64,000 bases of DNA. Source: Chthoniobacter flavus. GTDB lineage: Bacteria > Verrucomicrobiota > Verrucomicrobiia > Chthoniobacterales > Chthoniobacteraceae. The DNA lies in NCBI GenBank assembly GCA_945861435.1, contig CAMAUX010000002.1, forward strand, positions 94,879 through 158,878, written 5' to 3'. A program made the translations under genes and the position numbers. Positions 25,444 through 34,106 of the stretch are shown one piece after another; the first letter of the stretch is position 1; each line of letters starts with the position of its first letter. The notes under the pieces are model-generated. The model saw only the letters and a list, made by a program, of their open reading frames with translations. It did not search any database and was not told the origin of the DNA.

Positions 25444-26031
25444 GTGAACCGTGAGCCGACGATCTCGAGCGAGGTGCTGCTGCACGCCTATCGGAGCGCC
25501 GTTTTTCCGATGGCGCTGGAGGACGGGGAGATCGGCTGGTTTTCACCGGACCCGCGCGCGATCATTCCGCTGGAGGAGTTCCATGTGCCGCATGGATTGA
25601 AGCGGACGCTGAAGAAGAACCTGTTCGAGATTCGTCTGAACACGGTGTTTGAAGAGGTGATGAAGGCCTGTGCGCAGCGGCCGGAGACGTGGATCAGCGC
25701 AGAGATCATCGGGAGTTTCTGCGAACTGCACCGACTGGGGTACGCGCATTCAGTGGAGGCGTGGCGCGATGGACAGTTGGCCGGGGGGCTCTACGGAGTG
25801 GCGATCGGCGGGGCTTTCTTCGGCGAGTCGATGTTTCACCGGGTCACGGATGCATCGAAGGTGGCGCTGTGTGCGTTGGTGGATCGGCTGAAGCGCAACG
25901 GGTTCGGGCTTCTGGACACGCAGTGGAGCACGCCGCATTTGGCGACGTTTGGGACGAGAGAGGTGCCGCGTTCCACCTACCGCCGGATGCTGGAAGCGTG
26001 CACGGCATGGGATCGCGACTTCCTCGCGTGA
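25444..26031 (+). CDS. aat: Leucyl/phenylalanyl-tRNA--protein transferase
   Basis: Aat transfers Leu or Phe from tRNA to N-terminal Arg or Lys of proteins, marking them for ClpS/ClpAP in the N-end rule pathway. The protein of 195 residues shows the family blocks WFSPDPRAIIP near 32-42, FFGESMFHR near 122-130, DASKVAL, and DTQWSTPHLATFG. GTG 25444 is preferred to an upstream frame start at 25417 because AAGGGA lies 6 bp before it and the protein then begins as usual for the family. It stands alone after the MoxR operon. Confidence 0.93.
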   Translation: MNREPTISSEVLLHAYRSAVFPMALEDGEIGWFSPDPRAIIPLEEFHVPHGLKRTLKKNLFEIRLNTVFEEVMKACAQRPETWISAEIIGSFCELHRLGYAHSVEAWRDGQLAGGLYGVAIGGAFFGESMFHRVTDASKVALCALVDRLKRNGFGLLDTQWSTPHLATFGTREVPRSTYRRMLEACTAWDRDFLA

Positions 26032-26096
26032 GGGGGCGCTGATGGCTGTGAGGCCGTCCTGTGTCGGAAGGCGGTGCAGTGTGAAAAGCGGGCGGT

Positions 26097-26783
26097 TTAG
26101 CGCCCTTCGTACGGCGTCCAGCGGAGGCGCCCGGTGTCGCCGCTGGTGTCGGCGTATTCTTTGTAGCTGAGGTTCTGCGCGTGACTGTCCGCGAATACCA
26201 CGTTGATCTGGTTGCGGTTGGAGTGGGTGCCGAGGGGTTTGTTTGCGCTGCCGGAAGGGGTGATGGTGACGCTGGTTGTGGAGGTGCCGGAGAAGGCGAT
26301 CTCGGCGCCTGGATCCATGGCGGGGGCCATGAGGATGAGTTGGGAGGGAGCGTCGAACTTGGCGGTGTTCTTGCCGAGGGCCTTTTCGTTGATGCCGTAG
26401 CTTACGGGAGCGGGGGTGTTGTTGTCGGCGGGCCGGCTGGTGGAGGGTTTGTCAAAGGGAGAGCGGAATGCGCGCCAGTCTGAGACGGCTTTGTCGTGGA
26501 GTGCCGTCGGCCACGGGTTTGTGGTGGAGAACATGGTGTCATCATTGTCATTGAGATAGATGCGTGTTCCGGTGCCGAGCTGCTTGAGGTTGGCGAGGCA
26601 GCTGGTGGCGCGGCCGCGTTCCATCACCTTCGGGCCGACGGTCATTGTCATGCCTGCCAGCAGGACGATGATGGTGATGACGACGAGCAGTTCGACCAGC
26701 GTGAAGCCGGAACTGGAGCGGGAGCTGCGGGAGCTGCGGGAAACGAGGCCGGGGAATGGGGTTCTGCCGAGGGGGTGGCTCAT
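26097..26783 (-). CDS. Prepilin-type N-terminal domain protein (H-X9-DG-like)
   Basis: A 228-residue pseudopilin-like protein. The class III signal G26-FTLVE places the conserved Glu at +5, followed by a long hydrophobic helix LLVVITIIVLLAGMTM. The globular part ends with INVVFADSHAQNLSYKEY, close to the C-terminal H-X9-DG pattern common in Verrucomicrobia and Planctomycetes. Such proteins are processed by prepilin peptidase and often occur in many copies. The leader has a Ser-Arg run coded by short repeats at 26710-26745. The frame is open to 26975 but ATG 26783 fits. It converges on aat. Confidence 0.88.
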   Translation of the reverse strand: MSHPLGRTPFPGLVSRSSRSSRSSSGFTLVELLVVITIIVLLAGMTMTVGPKVMERGRATSCLANLKQLGTGTRIYLNDNDDTMFSTTNPWPTALHDKAVSDWRAFRSPFDKPSTSRPADNNTPAPVSYGINEKALGKNTAKFDAPSQLILMAPAMDPGAEIAFSGTSTTSVTITPSGSANKPLGTHSNRNQINVVFADSHAQNLSYKEYADTSGDTGRLRWTPYEGR

Positions 26784-26925
26784 GGAGCGCAAGCTAGCCG
26801 CGTGTGGTTTGCCGCGCAAAGGCGAAAATGGGTGGACGAGGGGCTGGAATGGGCTCCGGGTGCAGGGAGGCACGTGAGGGGTGGCGGGCTTGCGTCCGCG
26901 GGGTGTTCCCTGCAATGACATGGGC

Positions 26926-27552
26926 ATGTCCCCGGCATCCGTAACCAAGCCTGTGCGCGCATTCCTCTTTGACATTGGAAACGTGCTCCTGCGGTTTGAT
27001 TTTGGGCGGACGCTCCGGGCGCTGGCGGCGAAGAGCAGGGTGTCGGATCCCGGCGTCCTGCTGGGGGCTGTCGACGTGTTGAAGGCGGGTTACGAGGAGG
27101 GGGGGATGGATCGGGCGACTTTTCTGCGCGAGGTGTTCGCGCTGCTGGAGTTCCGGGGATCGGAACGGGAGTTTGTGACTGCGTGGGAGGAGATCTTTGA
27201 GCCGAACCTGCCGATGGTGGCGCTGGTGGAGCGGCTTTGGGGGAGGTATCCGCTTTTTCTGCTAAGCAACACCAACGACATCCACCGCGAGTATATCTTC
27301 CGAGAGTATCCGTTTTTTAAACGGTTTTCCGGCGGCATCTATAGTTACGAGGTGGGGGCATCCAAGCCCGGGCCGGAGATTTATCGGATTGCGTGCGAGC
27401 GTCTGGGTTTGGAGCCCGAGGGGACGTTTTTCATCGACGACCTGCTGCCGAACATCGAGACGGCACGCAGTCTGGGTTTTCATGCGCACCATTACCATCA
27501 CGCCGAGCATGAGGCCCTGCTTGGGGCGTTGCCGGCTGAGGTGCGGGTGTGA
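26926..27552 (+). CDS. HAD-superfamily hydrolase (subfamily IA)
   Basis: A 208-residue haloacid dehalogenase-type phosphatase. Motif I FDIGNVLLRFD carries the first Asp; the second position is Gly rather than Asp, as in YihX-like members, so general acid function may differ. LLSNTNDIH is motif II, KPGPEIY motif III and FFIDDLLPNIE motif IV. The substrate is unknown, perhaps a sugar phosphate as in YihX. Starts at ATG 26926 or 26920 are both possible. It runs divergently from the prepilin-like gene. Confidence 0.87.
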   Translation: MSPASVTKPVRAFLFDIGNVLLRFDFGRTLRALAAKSRVSDPGVLLGAVDVLKAGYEEGGMDRATFLREVFALLEFRGSEREFVTAWEEIFEPNLPMVALVERLWGRYPLFLLSNTNDIHREYIFREYPFFKRFSGGIYSYEVGASKPGPEIYRIACERLGLEPEGTFFIDDLLPNIETARSLGFHAHHYHHAEHEALLGALPAEVRV

Positions 27553-27596
27553 AGTAGGGGAACCTGCGCTGAGTCGAGGGCGCCGACCATGGAGGG

Positions 27597-28268
27597 TCAG
27601 GCTTCTGGCTCGGGGGTGGAGGGGAGGGGGCCGTCTTCGAAGAGGACGTGGAGGTCGCGGTTGCCGGAGCGTGTCCAGTCCAACTGCTTGGTCTTGGCGG
27701 GCCGGAAATCGGAGCATACGACTCCCTCGAGAGTGGTTTCCACTTCGGCGAAGCGGCCCAGATGTCGCAGGGCTTCGGCTCGGAAGAGGAGGAGGGTTTC
27801 ATCGCCTTCCGCCGTGAGTTCGATGATGCGAGCGAGGTTTTCGCAGGCCTGCTCGGAGGTTGGGTGGCCGGTTTGGGCAGGGTCGACGCGGAAGCGATCG
27901 TTGCCGCGCCACCATGCGGCCACGCGTAGTTCGAGTTCGGACTCGGTGTCGTGTGCAGCGCCTGAGGCGACGGCTTCTAGAAAACCAGCTTCGTCAAGGG
28001 GAGCGACGTAAGGGGCTGAGGTCCATGCGGGGTCTGGATTCGGGGATTCGGGGTCGAGGTAGCCGCAGGGGATGGCTGCGCCGACCCAGAAGATGTGTGC
28101 GCAGTGATGGCAGCGTGTGATCCGCGGTGGGCGCGGCATCATGGGGGCGTCGCGGAATCCGTCGCTCCAGATGATTGCGCCGTAGGAGTCGCCCATTCCT
28201 GGGGAGAAGACCTTGGCGAGTACATCGCAGGCGGGGCAGGCGATGAGGAGTTCCGGGCCGGGCATCAT
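27597..28268 (-). CDS. Conserved zinc-ribbon-like protein of unknown function
   Basis: A 223-residue protein that I do not recognise. CPAC near 11-14 and CHHC near 53-56 could form a four-cysteine zinc site. The C-terminal half is helical and reads like one or two TPR-type helices (LLLFRAEALRHLGRFAEVE). No signal peptide is present, so it is probably cytoplasmic. It starts 24 bp after the ACT-domain gene on the same strand and is likely cotranscribed. Alternative ATG at 28265. Confidence 0.6.
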   Translation of the reverse strand: MMPGPELLIACPACDVLAKVFSPGMGDSYGAIIWSDGFRDAPMMPRPPRITRCHHCAHIFWVGAAIPCGYLDPESPNPDPAWTSAPYVAPLDEAGFLEAVASGAAHDTESELELRVAAWWRGNDRFRVDPAQTGHPTSEQACENLARIIELTAEGDETLLLFRAEALRHLGRFAEVETTLEGVVCSDFRPAKTKQLDWTRSGNRDLHVLFEDGPLPSTPEPEA

Positions 28269-28292
28269 GGCGTTGAGTGCTGTGCCGCTGGC

Positions 28293-28757
28293 TCAGCGGG
28301 AGATGTCGTTTTGGGTGAGGATGGCGAAGCCGTTGGATTGGAGGACGGCGGCCGCGCACTCGTTGTCTTCGACGTGGAGGGCGAGGGCGGTGCGTCCGCG
28401 CGGGCGCATGAGGAGGGCATAGGAGCCGAAGATGTTGACCTCCGCCTGAAGCATGGCGGCGAGGAGGTTGCCTAGTTCGGAGGCTTCCTTGAGTTCGACG
28501 ACGCAGAGTTCGCAGACGGAGAAGGCGATCTTGTTCTGTTGGAAGATCTCATCGACGCTTTCCGGGTCGCTGACCACGACGCGTACGATGGCGGTGTCGG
28601 CGGAGTCCTGAACGTTGACGGCCAGTACGTCGACGTGGTGTTCGTTGAGGAGTTTGACGACGTCCAGCAGGGCACCGACCCGGTTGGGAAGGAAGATGGA
28701 GAACTGGTTAACCCCGGATCCGCTGTGGCGATTGGTGGTTGATGAGGATTCAAACAT
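28293..28757 (-). CDS. Tandem ACT-domain protein
   Basis: A 154-residue protein made of two ACT-like domains: FSIFLPNRVGALLDVVKLLN opens the first (about 19-75), and a second follows after ELCVVELKEASELGNLLAAM. ACT pairs bind amino acids and regulate enzymes, but here no enzyme domain is attached. It is cytoplasmic. It sits in a minus-strand cluster between a secreted protein and a zinc-ribbon-like protein, and the ligand cannot be told. Confidence 0.8.
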   Translation of the reverse strand: MFESSSTTNRHSGSGVNQFSIFLPNRVGALLDVVKLLNEHHVDVLAVNVQDSADTAIVRVVVSDPESVDEIFQQNKIAFSVCELCVVELKEASELGNLLAAMLQAEVNIFGSYALLMRPRGRTALALHVEDNECAAAVLQSNGFAILTQNDISR

Positions 28758-28807
28758 GGGACTTCAGTGAAGCGGGGGGGAGGGTGAAAGAGACGGTGAA
28801 AAGTCGT

Positions 28808-29242
28808 TCAACGGTAGGAGTATAACAAGCAGAACGTCGTGAGCTCTGGCGAGGAGGTGTCGACCTTCAGGTAGTAGGGTCCGCTCGTCTTCGGGGCGAA
28901 TGCGGCGGCCGCACGGCCGGGTTCAGCGAGTCGCTCTCCTTCCATGAGCCTGCCTGTTTCATCGTAAACAGTCAGGGTCACTGGGATGGAAGGATCCGCA
29001 GAGGCGAGGGAGAACCAGTACAGATTGCCGGCGTGCAGGTTGACTTCGACGAGGCGTGGCCTGCCTGCGGCCACCGTTTCGCACCAGTGCCCGTCCCGGA
29101 GTCGGAATCCGTCATTGGAGAAAGCGCCCGCCAGTTCCAAGGCGAGGCGGCGGGCTTCGGTCTTGCGGTTGTCTTGGGCGTGAAGCGGACGGGGGTTCGC
29201 GAACAGGGCGAGGAGTCCAGCGAGGAGAAGGGCCGTTTTCAT
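28808..29242 (-). CDS. Small secreted protein with PPC-like beta domain
   Basis: A 144-residue protein with a clear signal peptide (MKTALLLAGLLALFANPRPL, cleavage near LHAQ). The mature part has the pattern LYWFSLASADPSIPVTLTVYD followed by SGPYYLKVDT, similar to bacterial pre-peptidase C-terminal (PPC) beta sandwiches. No catalytic residues are evident. Start at ATG 29242 overlaps the upstream gene's stop by ATGA, so the two are translated together. Confidence 0.68.
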   Translation of the reverse strand: MKTALLLAGLLALFANPRPLHAQDNRKTEARRLALELAGAFSNDGFRLRDGHWCETVAAGRPRLVEVNLHAGNLYWFSLASADPSIPVTLTVYDETGRLMEGERLAEPGRAAAAFAPKTSGPYYLKVDTSSPELTTFCLLYSYR

Positions 29243-30108
29243 TTCACGTCGCGGCGGCCGATTTCCGCCAGGGCATCGACCAGAAGGCGGCTGAGTTCTG
29301 CTGCGTCCTGCTGGGTGGGGATTTGTCCTGCTCCGAAGGAGACAATCTGTTCCACCCGGGCCAGTTTGGGGCGGATGGCGCGGATGACGGCATCTTCCCG
29401 GAGTTTTTCGGGCAGGGCGTCGAGGTGTTCGTTGAGAAAGTGAGCGATGCCTGGCTGGCGAAGGAGGGCGGCGGTCTGCGGGGCGTACTGGAGCGAAACG
29501 TGGGTGGCGAGTGCCTCGGCCCCCCGGAGCCACCCTCCGATGGTGACGAGTTCGATGAGTTTGGAGTCCTTGTTTTCCGCAAGGGCTATCTTCGCTTCGT
29601 TCTGGGTTGCTTCGAGTTCCTCGCGCAGCGGTTCCCACTGGCTTTCCGAGGCGAAGTCGGTGACGGATTTTCCCCGGTTGATGAGATCTTGGTGGACGCC
29701 GAGGGGGCGTGCCAGGGCGACGATGTCTCGGCCGATATTTTTGACCTGCTGTGCGTCCTGAGCTTGAACCGCGATGTACCCGTCGGCCACCAATCCACCG
29801 AGGTTCAACGCCATCTGGGCCCGGCTGCGGAATCCCGTTGCGATGGGGGCGCGGAACCGCGCCGCCCAGTCGAGCTTGCCGGTCTTATCGACGGCGGCCA
29901 GAAGTTCCCCCGGGGTCGGGATCGAGATTTCGTCGATTCGAACGATTTGCGCTATTTCCTCAGCGTTGAGTCGAGGGGCGGCCGGGGGGGGCGGATCAAG
30001 AAGGGGGGCAGCAGCCCGGGCGGATTGGAGGCAGAGGCATGCGGCCAGCCCAAGAATCGGGCGGGGGATCAAGCCTCTCCCGATGGCACGCCGGATTGCA
30101 CACCTCAT
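29239..30108 (-). CDS. Secreted helical protein of unknown function
   Basis: A 289-residue protein, not recognised. ATG 30108 is chosen because an AAGG lies 9-10 bp upstream and a signal peptide follows at once (LGLAACLCLQSARAAA); the frame is open to 30435 through sequence unlike protein. After a Pro-rich stretch the protein is mainly helical (LREELEATQNEAKIALAENK). It overlaps the next secreted-protein gene by ATGA, and the pair may work together in the periplasm. Confidence 0.65.
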   Translation of the reverse strand: MRCAIRRAIGRGLIPRPILGLAACLCLQSARAAAPLLDPPPPAAPRLNAEEIAQIVRIDEISIPTPGELLAAVDKTGKLDWAARFRAPIATGFRSRAQMALNLGGLVADGYIAVQAQDAQQVKNIGRDIVALARPLGVHQDLINRGKSVTDFASESQWEPLREELEATQNEAKIALAENKDSKLIELVTIGGWLRGAEALATHVSLQYAPQTAALLRQPGIAHFLNEHLDALPEKLREDAVIRAIRPKLARVEQIVSFGAGQIPTQQDAAELSRLLVDALAEIGRRDVK

Positions 30109-30256
30109 AGGAAACCTTAAGCACATCAATTTCGGGTTGTCATCCGGCAATTTCCCCGCTCCCGGGTGTACGGTGCTCGGGGATGTGCGGTTTTTCCCGG
30201 TTGCGCTCCGTGGGGGCCTGCCTAGGGTTGGGAGAAGGTGCGGGTCTTCCATTTCC

Positions 30257-31030
30257 ATGACGGTTTCTGAGGTGATTGCGCTTGCGGTGGCTGCGGCTGC
30301 TGCCGGCGGAGTGAACGCTGTGGCGGGAGGCGGGACGTTGCTGACATTTCCTGCGCTGTTGTTTTTTGGCACGCCGGCCGTGGTGGCGAATGCGACGAGC
30401 ACTTTTGCCCTGTTTGCGGGTACCAGCGGCAGCATTTACGGGTTTCGTCGGCAGATCGGGGCGGTGCGGCCGTGGCTCCTGCGGTTTGGGCCGGTGAGCG
30501 TGTTGGGGGGGGGAATGGGCAGCTTTCTACTTACCAGCACCGGCGAGCAGCGCTTTGCGGCGATGGTGCCTTGGTTGCTGCTCTTCGCGACGCTGCTTTT
30601 TCTTTTCCAAGGGGTTCTGCGTAGGTTGTTTACATTTGAGAGTCAGTGGGCCAATCCGGGGCGGCCGGCCCTGTTCGCAGCCATCGGGTTCCAGTTCGCG
30701 GTGTCCCTGTATGGGGGATATTTTGGGGCGGGGATCGGGATCCTCATGCTGGCGGCCCTGGGCCTGCTGGGCGTGCGGGACATGCACGAGGCCAATGCCC
30801 TTAAAAATGTGCTCAGTTCCGTGATCAACGCCGTGGCCGCCGTCTGGTTCGTCGTCCATGGACTGATTGACTGGCCGAGAGCCGGAGTGATGACCGCGGG
30901 TGCGGTCGCCGGGTACTTTCTGGGCGCGCATTTCTCGCAGAAGATTCCGCAGGAGCGGGTGCGGCAGTTGGTGGGAGGGGTGGGGGTGGCGATCACGGTG
31001 GTGCTTTTTGTGCGGCAGTGTTTCCGCTGA
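30257..31030 (+). CDS. TauE/SafE (TSUP) family membrane transporter
   Basis: A 257-residue membrane protein with about eight hydrophobic segments. The N-terminal GGVNAVAGGGTLLTFPALL motif and the repeated second half YGGYFGAGIGILMLAALGL are hallmarks of the TSUP fold, which exports or imports sulfite, sulfoacetate, taurine-derived or other organic anions. The substrate cannot be predicted here, and no sulfur gene adjoins. Transcribed divergently from the minus-strand cluster with about 148 bp between starts. Confidence 0.9.
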   Translation: MTVSEVIALAVAAAAAGGVNAVAGGGTLLTFPALLFFGTPAVVANATSTFALFAGTSGSIYGFRRQIGAVRPWLLRFGPVSVLGGGMGSFLLTSTGEQRFAAMVPWLLLFATLLFLFQGVLRRLFTFESQWANPGRPALFAAIGFQFAVSLYGGYFGAGIGILMLAALGLLGVRDMHEANALKNVLSSVINAVAAVWFVVHGLIDWPRAGVMTAGAVAGYFLGAHFSQKIPQERVRQLVGGVGVAITVVLFVRQCFR

Positions 31031-31123
31031 GGCCGCGGTGGGTTCCTGTGCTTGAGTGCATGAGGTGTCTTTGGGGCGTCCACCCAGTTGGCCGCTGCAA
31101 TGGAAGGGTTTTTACTTGGAGGG

Positions 31124-31705
31124 ATGAGTGCTTCGAGAATCCTCGCCTTTGCAGGCAGCACACGGACGGCGTCCTTCAACAAGCGCCTTGCGCGGATCGC
31201 GGCGCAGGGGGCCCGGGAGGCTGGTGCGGAGGTGGATTTCATCGATCTGCGTGATTACCCGCTGCCTCTCTTTGACGAGGACATCGAGGCGGCCGAGGGG
31301 TTGCCTGAGAATGCGCGCAGGCTCCGGACGCTGTTGCAGGCGAGCGACGGCCTTCTGATCGCGTCCCCCGAGTACAACAGTTCCGTGAGTGGGGTTCTCA
31401 AGAACGCCATCGATTGGGCTTCGCGCTCGGAGAGCGTGGATGAGGTGCCGTTGGGGTGTTTCAAGGGCCGGGTCGCGGCTCTGCTGAGTGCGTCGGCCAG
31501 TGGGTTGGGGGGGGTGCGCGGGCTTGTGCACCTGCGCTCCATCCTTTCGAACATCGGGGTGATCGTGCTGCCGGAGCAGGTGACGGTACCCGTGGCCTAT
31601 GACGCGTTCACGGAGGCGGGTTTGCTCAAGGATGAGCGCAGGCAGCGGATGGTGGCGTCCCTTGGGCGGCAGCTTGCCGAGATCACCGCGCGTTTGCGGG
31701 GTTGA
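31124..31705 (+). CDS. NADPH-dependent FMN reductase family protein
   Basis: A 193-residue flavodoxin-fold protein. ILAFAGSTRTASFNKRL near 6-22 is the FMN phosphate-binding loop, and ASPEYNSSVSGVLKNAIDW near 80-98 is the family signature. These enzymes reduce FMN, quinones, chromate or azo compounds with NAD(P)H. GGAGGG lies directly before ATG 31124, unusually close; ATG 31100 is an alternative start. It stands alone between the transporter and the ABC ATPase. Confidence 0.9.
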   Translation: MSASRILAFAGSTRTASFNKRLARIAAQGAREAGAEVDFIDLRDYPLPLFDEDIEAAEGLPENARRLRTLLQASDGLLIASPEYNSSVSGVLKNAIDWASRSESVDEVPLGCFKGRVAALLSASASGLGGVRGLVHLRSILSNIGVIVLPEQVTVPVAYDAFTEAGLLKDERRQRMVASLGRQLAEITARLRG

Positions 31706-31772
31706 TCGAGCGGCGGCCCGTCCGTGGGGCTTGGCTTTGCGGAGTGCGGACGATTAAGGTGCCGTCCGCCCT

Positions 31773-32471
31773 ATGAGCAGCCCATCGTCGAGTGCCTCCG
31801 ATCCGTCCGTGCCCCATCTGAGCGCGCGTGGGTTGCGGCGTTCGTTCCGGCTTGGCGCGCGCAATATCGAGGTGCTGCGTGGGATTGATCTGGAGATTGC
31901 GCGTGGTGAGGCGGTGTTCCTCTGCGGGGCCTCGGGGGCCGGCAAGAGCACGCTGCTCTACACGCTGGCGGGGTTGGAGAAGCCTGAGTCCGGCGAGGTG
32001 TGGTTTGAAGGCGAGCGCCTTCACAGTGCGGGGGGGAACGCTGAGGCGCACAGGCGCAACGCGCGCATCGGCTTTGTTTTTCAAGGCTACTTCCTGCTGC
32101 CGGAACTCACCGCTCTGGAGAACGTGCTCCTGCCCGGGATGATCGGGGGGAGCGTCCGCAGTGCACAGGCGGAGGAGGCGCTGGAGTTGGTGGGCCTTCG
32201 GGACCGGATGCAGCATCTTCCGCTGGAACTGTCCGGCGGCGAGCAGCAGAGGGTGGCGATCGCCCGTGCGCTGGTGAATGAGCCGAGCATCATTTTCGCA
32301 GACGAGCCCACGGGGAATCTGGACTCGCGCACGGGGGCGGTGATCATGGAGTTGCTGCTTGCGCTGGTCAGGGAAAAGCGCAAGACGTTGGTGGTTGTCA
32401 CCCACGACGCCGGCCTTGCCCGCAGCGGGGACCGCCGCTTGGAGATTCGCGACGGCCTGCTTGCCTGCTGA
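31773..32471 (+). CDS. ABC transporter ATP-binding protein, LolD/MacB-type
   Basis: A 232-residue ATPase with Walker A GASGAGKST at 52-60, Q-loop region FVFQGYFLLPELTALENV, signature LSGGEQQRV near 153-161 and Walker B FADEPTGNLD at about 175-184. These features match the LolD/MacB/FtsE group, which drives lipoprotein release or mechanotransmission rather than import. No FtsX-type or LolCE-type permease gene is adjacent, so the partner must be encoded elsewhere. LolD is possible but not proven. Confidence 0.9.
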   Translation: MSSPSSSASDPSVPHLSARGLRRSFRLGARNIEVLRGIDLEIARGEAVFLCGASGAGKSTLLYTLAGLEKPESGEVWFEGERLHSAGGNAEAHRRNARIGFVFQGYFLLPELTALENVLLPGMIGGSVRSAQAEEALELVGLRDRMQHLPLELSGGEQQRVAIARALVNEPSIIFADEPTGNLDSRTGAVIMELLLALVREKRKTLVVVTHDAGLARSGDRRLEIRDGLLAC

Positions 32472-32510
32472 GGTCTGCGACTTTGCCCCTCTTGCGTCCC
32501 TGTTTTTCCA

Positions 32511-32544
32511 CTGAGTTTTTCACAATTCTCTTCCTGAGTTTTTC
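32511..32544 (+). repeat. Direct repeat CTGAGTTTTTC upstream of ilvE
   Basis: Two exact 11-bp copies at 32511-32521 and 32534-32544, 23 bp apart start to start. The second ends 2 bp before the ilvE ATG. It may be an operator or chance; the region is unusually T-rich. Confidence 0.45.
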
Positions 32545-32546
32545 CC

Positions 32547-33428
32547 ATGAAACCCCTGCAAATTTACATCGACGGAAGCTTTTACCCCGAGGGCGAGGCC
32601 AAGGTCTCAGTTTTCGATCACGGACTGCTTTACGGGGACGGGATTTTTGAGGGGATCCGGATCTACAACGGGCGGGTTTTCCGTTTGCAGGAGCATCTGG
32701 AGCGGCTTTGGGACTCGGCGAAGGCGATCTGCCTGACGATCCCCATGACGCTTCCGGAGATGGAAGCAGCGCTTTTGGAGACGATCCGCCGCAACGGACT
32801 ACACGACGGTTACATCCGTCTGGTGGTGACGCGCGGGGTGGGTAATCTGGGGTTGAGCCCGGATCGGTGTCCGAAGGCCTCGGTGATCATCATCGCCGCC
32901 ACCATCCAGCTCTACCCCAAGGAGAAGTACGAGGTGGGAATGGAGATGGTCACCTGCTCGACCCGTCGTTGCTCCCCCGCGGCGCTCAGCCCGGCGGTCA
33001 AGTCGCTCAACTACCTCAACAACATCATGGCCAAGATCGAGGCCAACCATGCGGGAGCCGATGAGGGGGTGATGCTCAATGAGGAGGGCTATGTGGCGGA
33101 ATGCACGGGCGACAACCTCTTCATCCTGCGCGGAGGTGAGGTGCTCACCCCTCCCATCTCGTCGGGCGCCCTCCGTGGCATCACTCGGCGGGTCGTGTTT
33201 GAGATTTGTGCGGAACTCGGGATTCCGATCCGGGAGGCGAATCTGACCCGGTACGACATTTATACGGCGGACGAGTGTTTTCTCACGGGGACGGCGGCGG
33301 AGGTGATTGCGGCCATCCGTCTGGACACCCGGCCCATTGGAGATGGCAAGCCGGGTAAGATGACCAACAAGATCATCGCGAGATTCCGTGAAGTGGCGGG
33401 GTCGACGGGTACGCCGATTTATCCGTGA
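32547..33428 (+). CDS. ilvE: Branched-chain amino acid aminotransferase
   Basis: A 293-residue fold-type IV PLP enzyme. FDHGLLYGDGIFEGIRIYNG near 23-42 is the family start, the PLP-binding lysine is about K152 in SPAVKSLNYLNN, and EGYVAECTGDNLFIL near 177-191 is the class IV signature. It interconverts Leu, Ile and Val with their keto acids; D-amino acid transaminases share the fold, but the EGIR and SLNYLNN motifs favour IlvE. It has its own T-rich leader with a direct repeat. Confidence 0.92.
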   Translation: MKPLQIYIDGSFYPEGEAKVSVFDHGLLYGDGIFEGIRIYNGRVFRLQEHLERLWDSAKAICLTIPMTLPEMEAALLETIRRNGLHDGYIRLVVTRGVGNLGLSPDRCPKASVIIIAATIQLYPKEKYEVGMEMVTCSTRRCSPAALSPAVKSLNYLNNIMAKIEANHAGADEGVMLNEEGYVAECTGDNLFILRGGEVLTPPISSGALRGITRRVVFEICAELGIPIREANLTRYDIYTADECFLTGTAAEVIAAIRLDTRPIGDGKPGKMTNKIIARFREVAGSTGTPIYP

Positions 33429-33551
33429 GCGGATGGGGTTCCCAGCACGAGCAGGGTGGGGATCTGAGAAATCCGTGGGGGTTGTGCACACGGGGGCTCG
33501 CGCAATGGCTGAGGATGCGCTAGGGTGGAGTGAGCCCATGAGCTTTAACCG

Positions 33552-34070
33552 ATGAATTGCGACGTCTGCCAGCAAACCTCCGCGACAGTCTTCCTCACAC
33601 AGATAGTGGAGGGGAAGATGCAGAAGGTGAATCTTTGCGAGGCCTGTTCAAAGGAGAAGGGGGTCACGAATTCCACCGGTTTTGCACTGGCGGATGTGCT
33701 TCTGGGGTTGGGGGCGGCCCAAGAGATTGAGCGCGGTGGGGGCGTCCAGAAGTGCCCTGCGTGTGGTTTCAGCCACGCCGACTTCAAGAAGACCGGGCGT
33801 CTGGGGTGTGCGCGTTGTTACGATACTTTTGCTGAGGGGCTTTCGGGTCTCCTCAAGGGAATGCACAAGGGGACGGTGCACACCGGCAAGCAGCCAGTGC
33901 GGGCCGCCCGGGCCTTTGAGGCACAGATCCAGCTCAAGACCCTGCACCGCGAACTTCGCAAGGCTGTCGCGGAGGAGAATTACGAGTCGGCTGCCCGTCT
34001 GCGCGATCAGATTCGGCGCTTGGAGGTGCCTGTGCCGGGGGGGGCGGCCGGAACCGCCGGGGTCGTTTAG
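33552..34070 (+). CDS. mcsA: Protein-arginine kinase activator McsA
   Basis: McsA activates the arginine kinase McsB. The 172-residue protein has four CxxC pairs (C3/C6, C29/C32, C68/C71, C86/C89) for zinc binding and a C-terminal UVR motif near 130-165 (LRKAVAEENYESAARLRDQI). This domain order is the family standard. mcsB follows on the same strand after 182 bp, then clpC, matching the clpC stress operons of Gram-positive bacteria but without a ctsR gene at the front. Confidence 0.95.
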   Translation: MNCDVCQQTSATVFLTQIVEGKMQKVNLCEACSKEKGVTNSTGFALADVLLGLGAAQEIERGGGVQKCPACGFSHADFKKTGRLGCARCYDTFAEGLSGLLKGMHKGTVHTGKQPVRAARAFEAQIQLKTLHRELRKAVAEENYESAARLRDQIRRLEVPVPGGAAGTAGVV

Positions 34071-34083
34071 CTGACGCATGCGG

Positions 34084-34106
34084 CTGGGTCGGCCGGAGCG
34101 ACCCAG
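34084..34106 (+). promoter_or_regulatory. Stem-loop after mcsA
   Basis: CTGGGTCG (34084-34091) pairs perfectly with CGACCCAG (34099-34106) around a 7-base loop, 14 bp after the mcsA stop. No T-run follows, so it is not a classical terminator; it could stabilise the mcsA message or attenuate read-through into mcsB. Confidence 0.5.
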
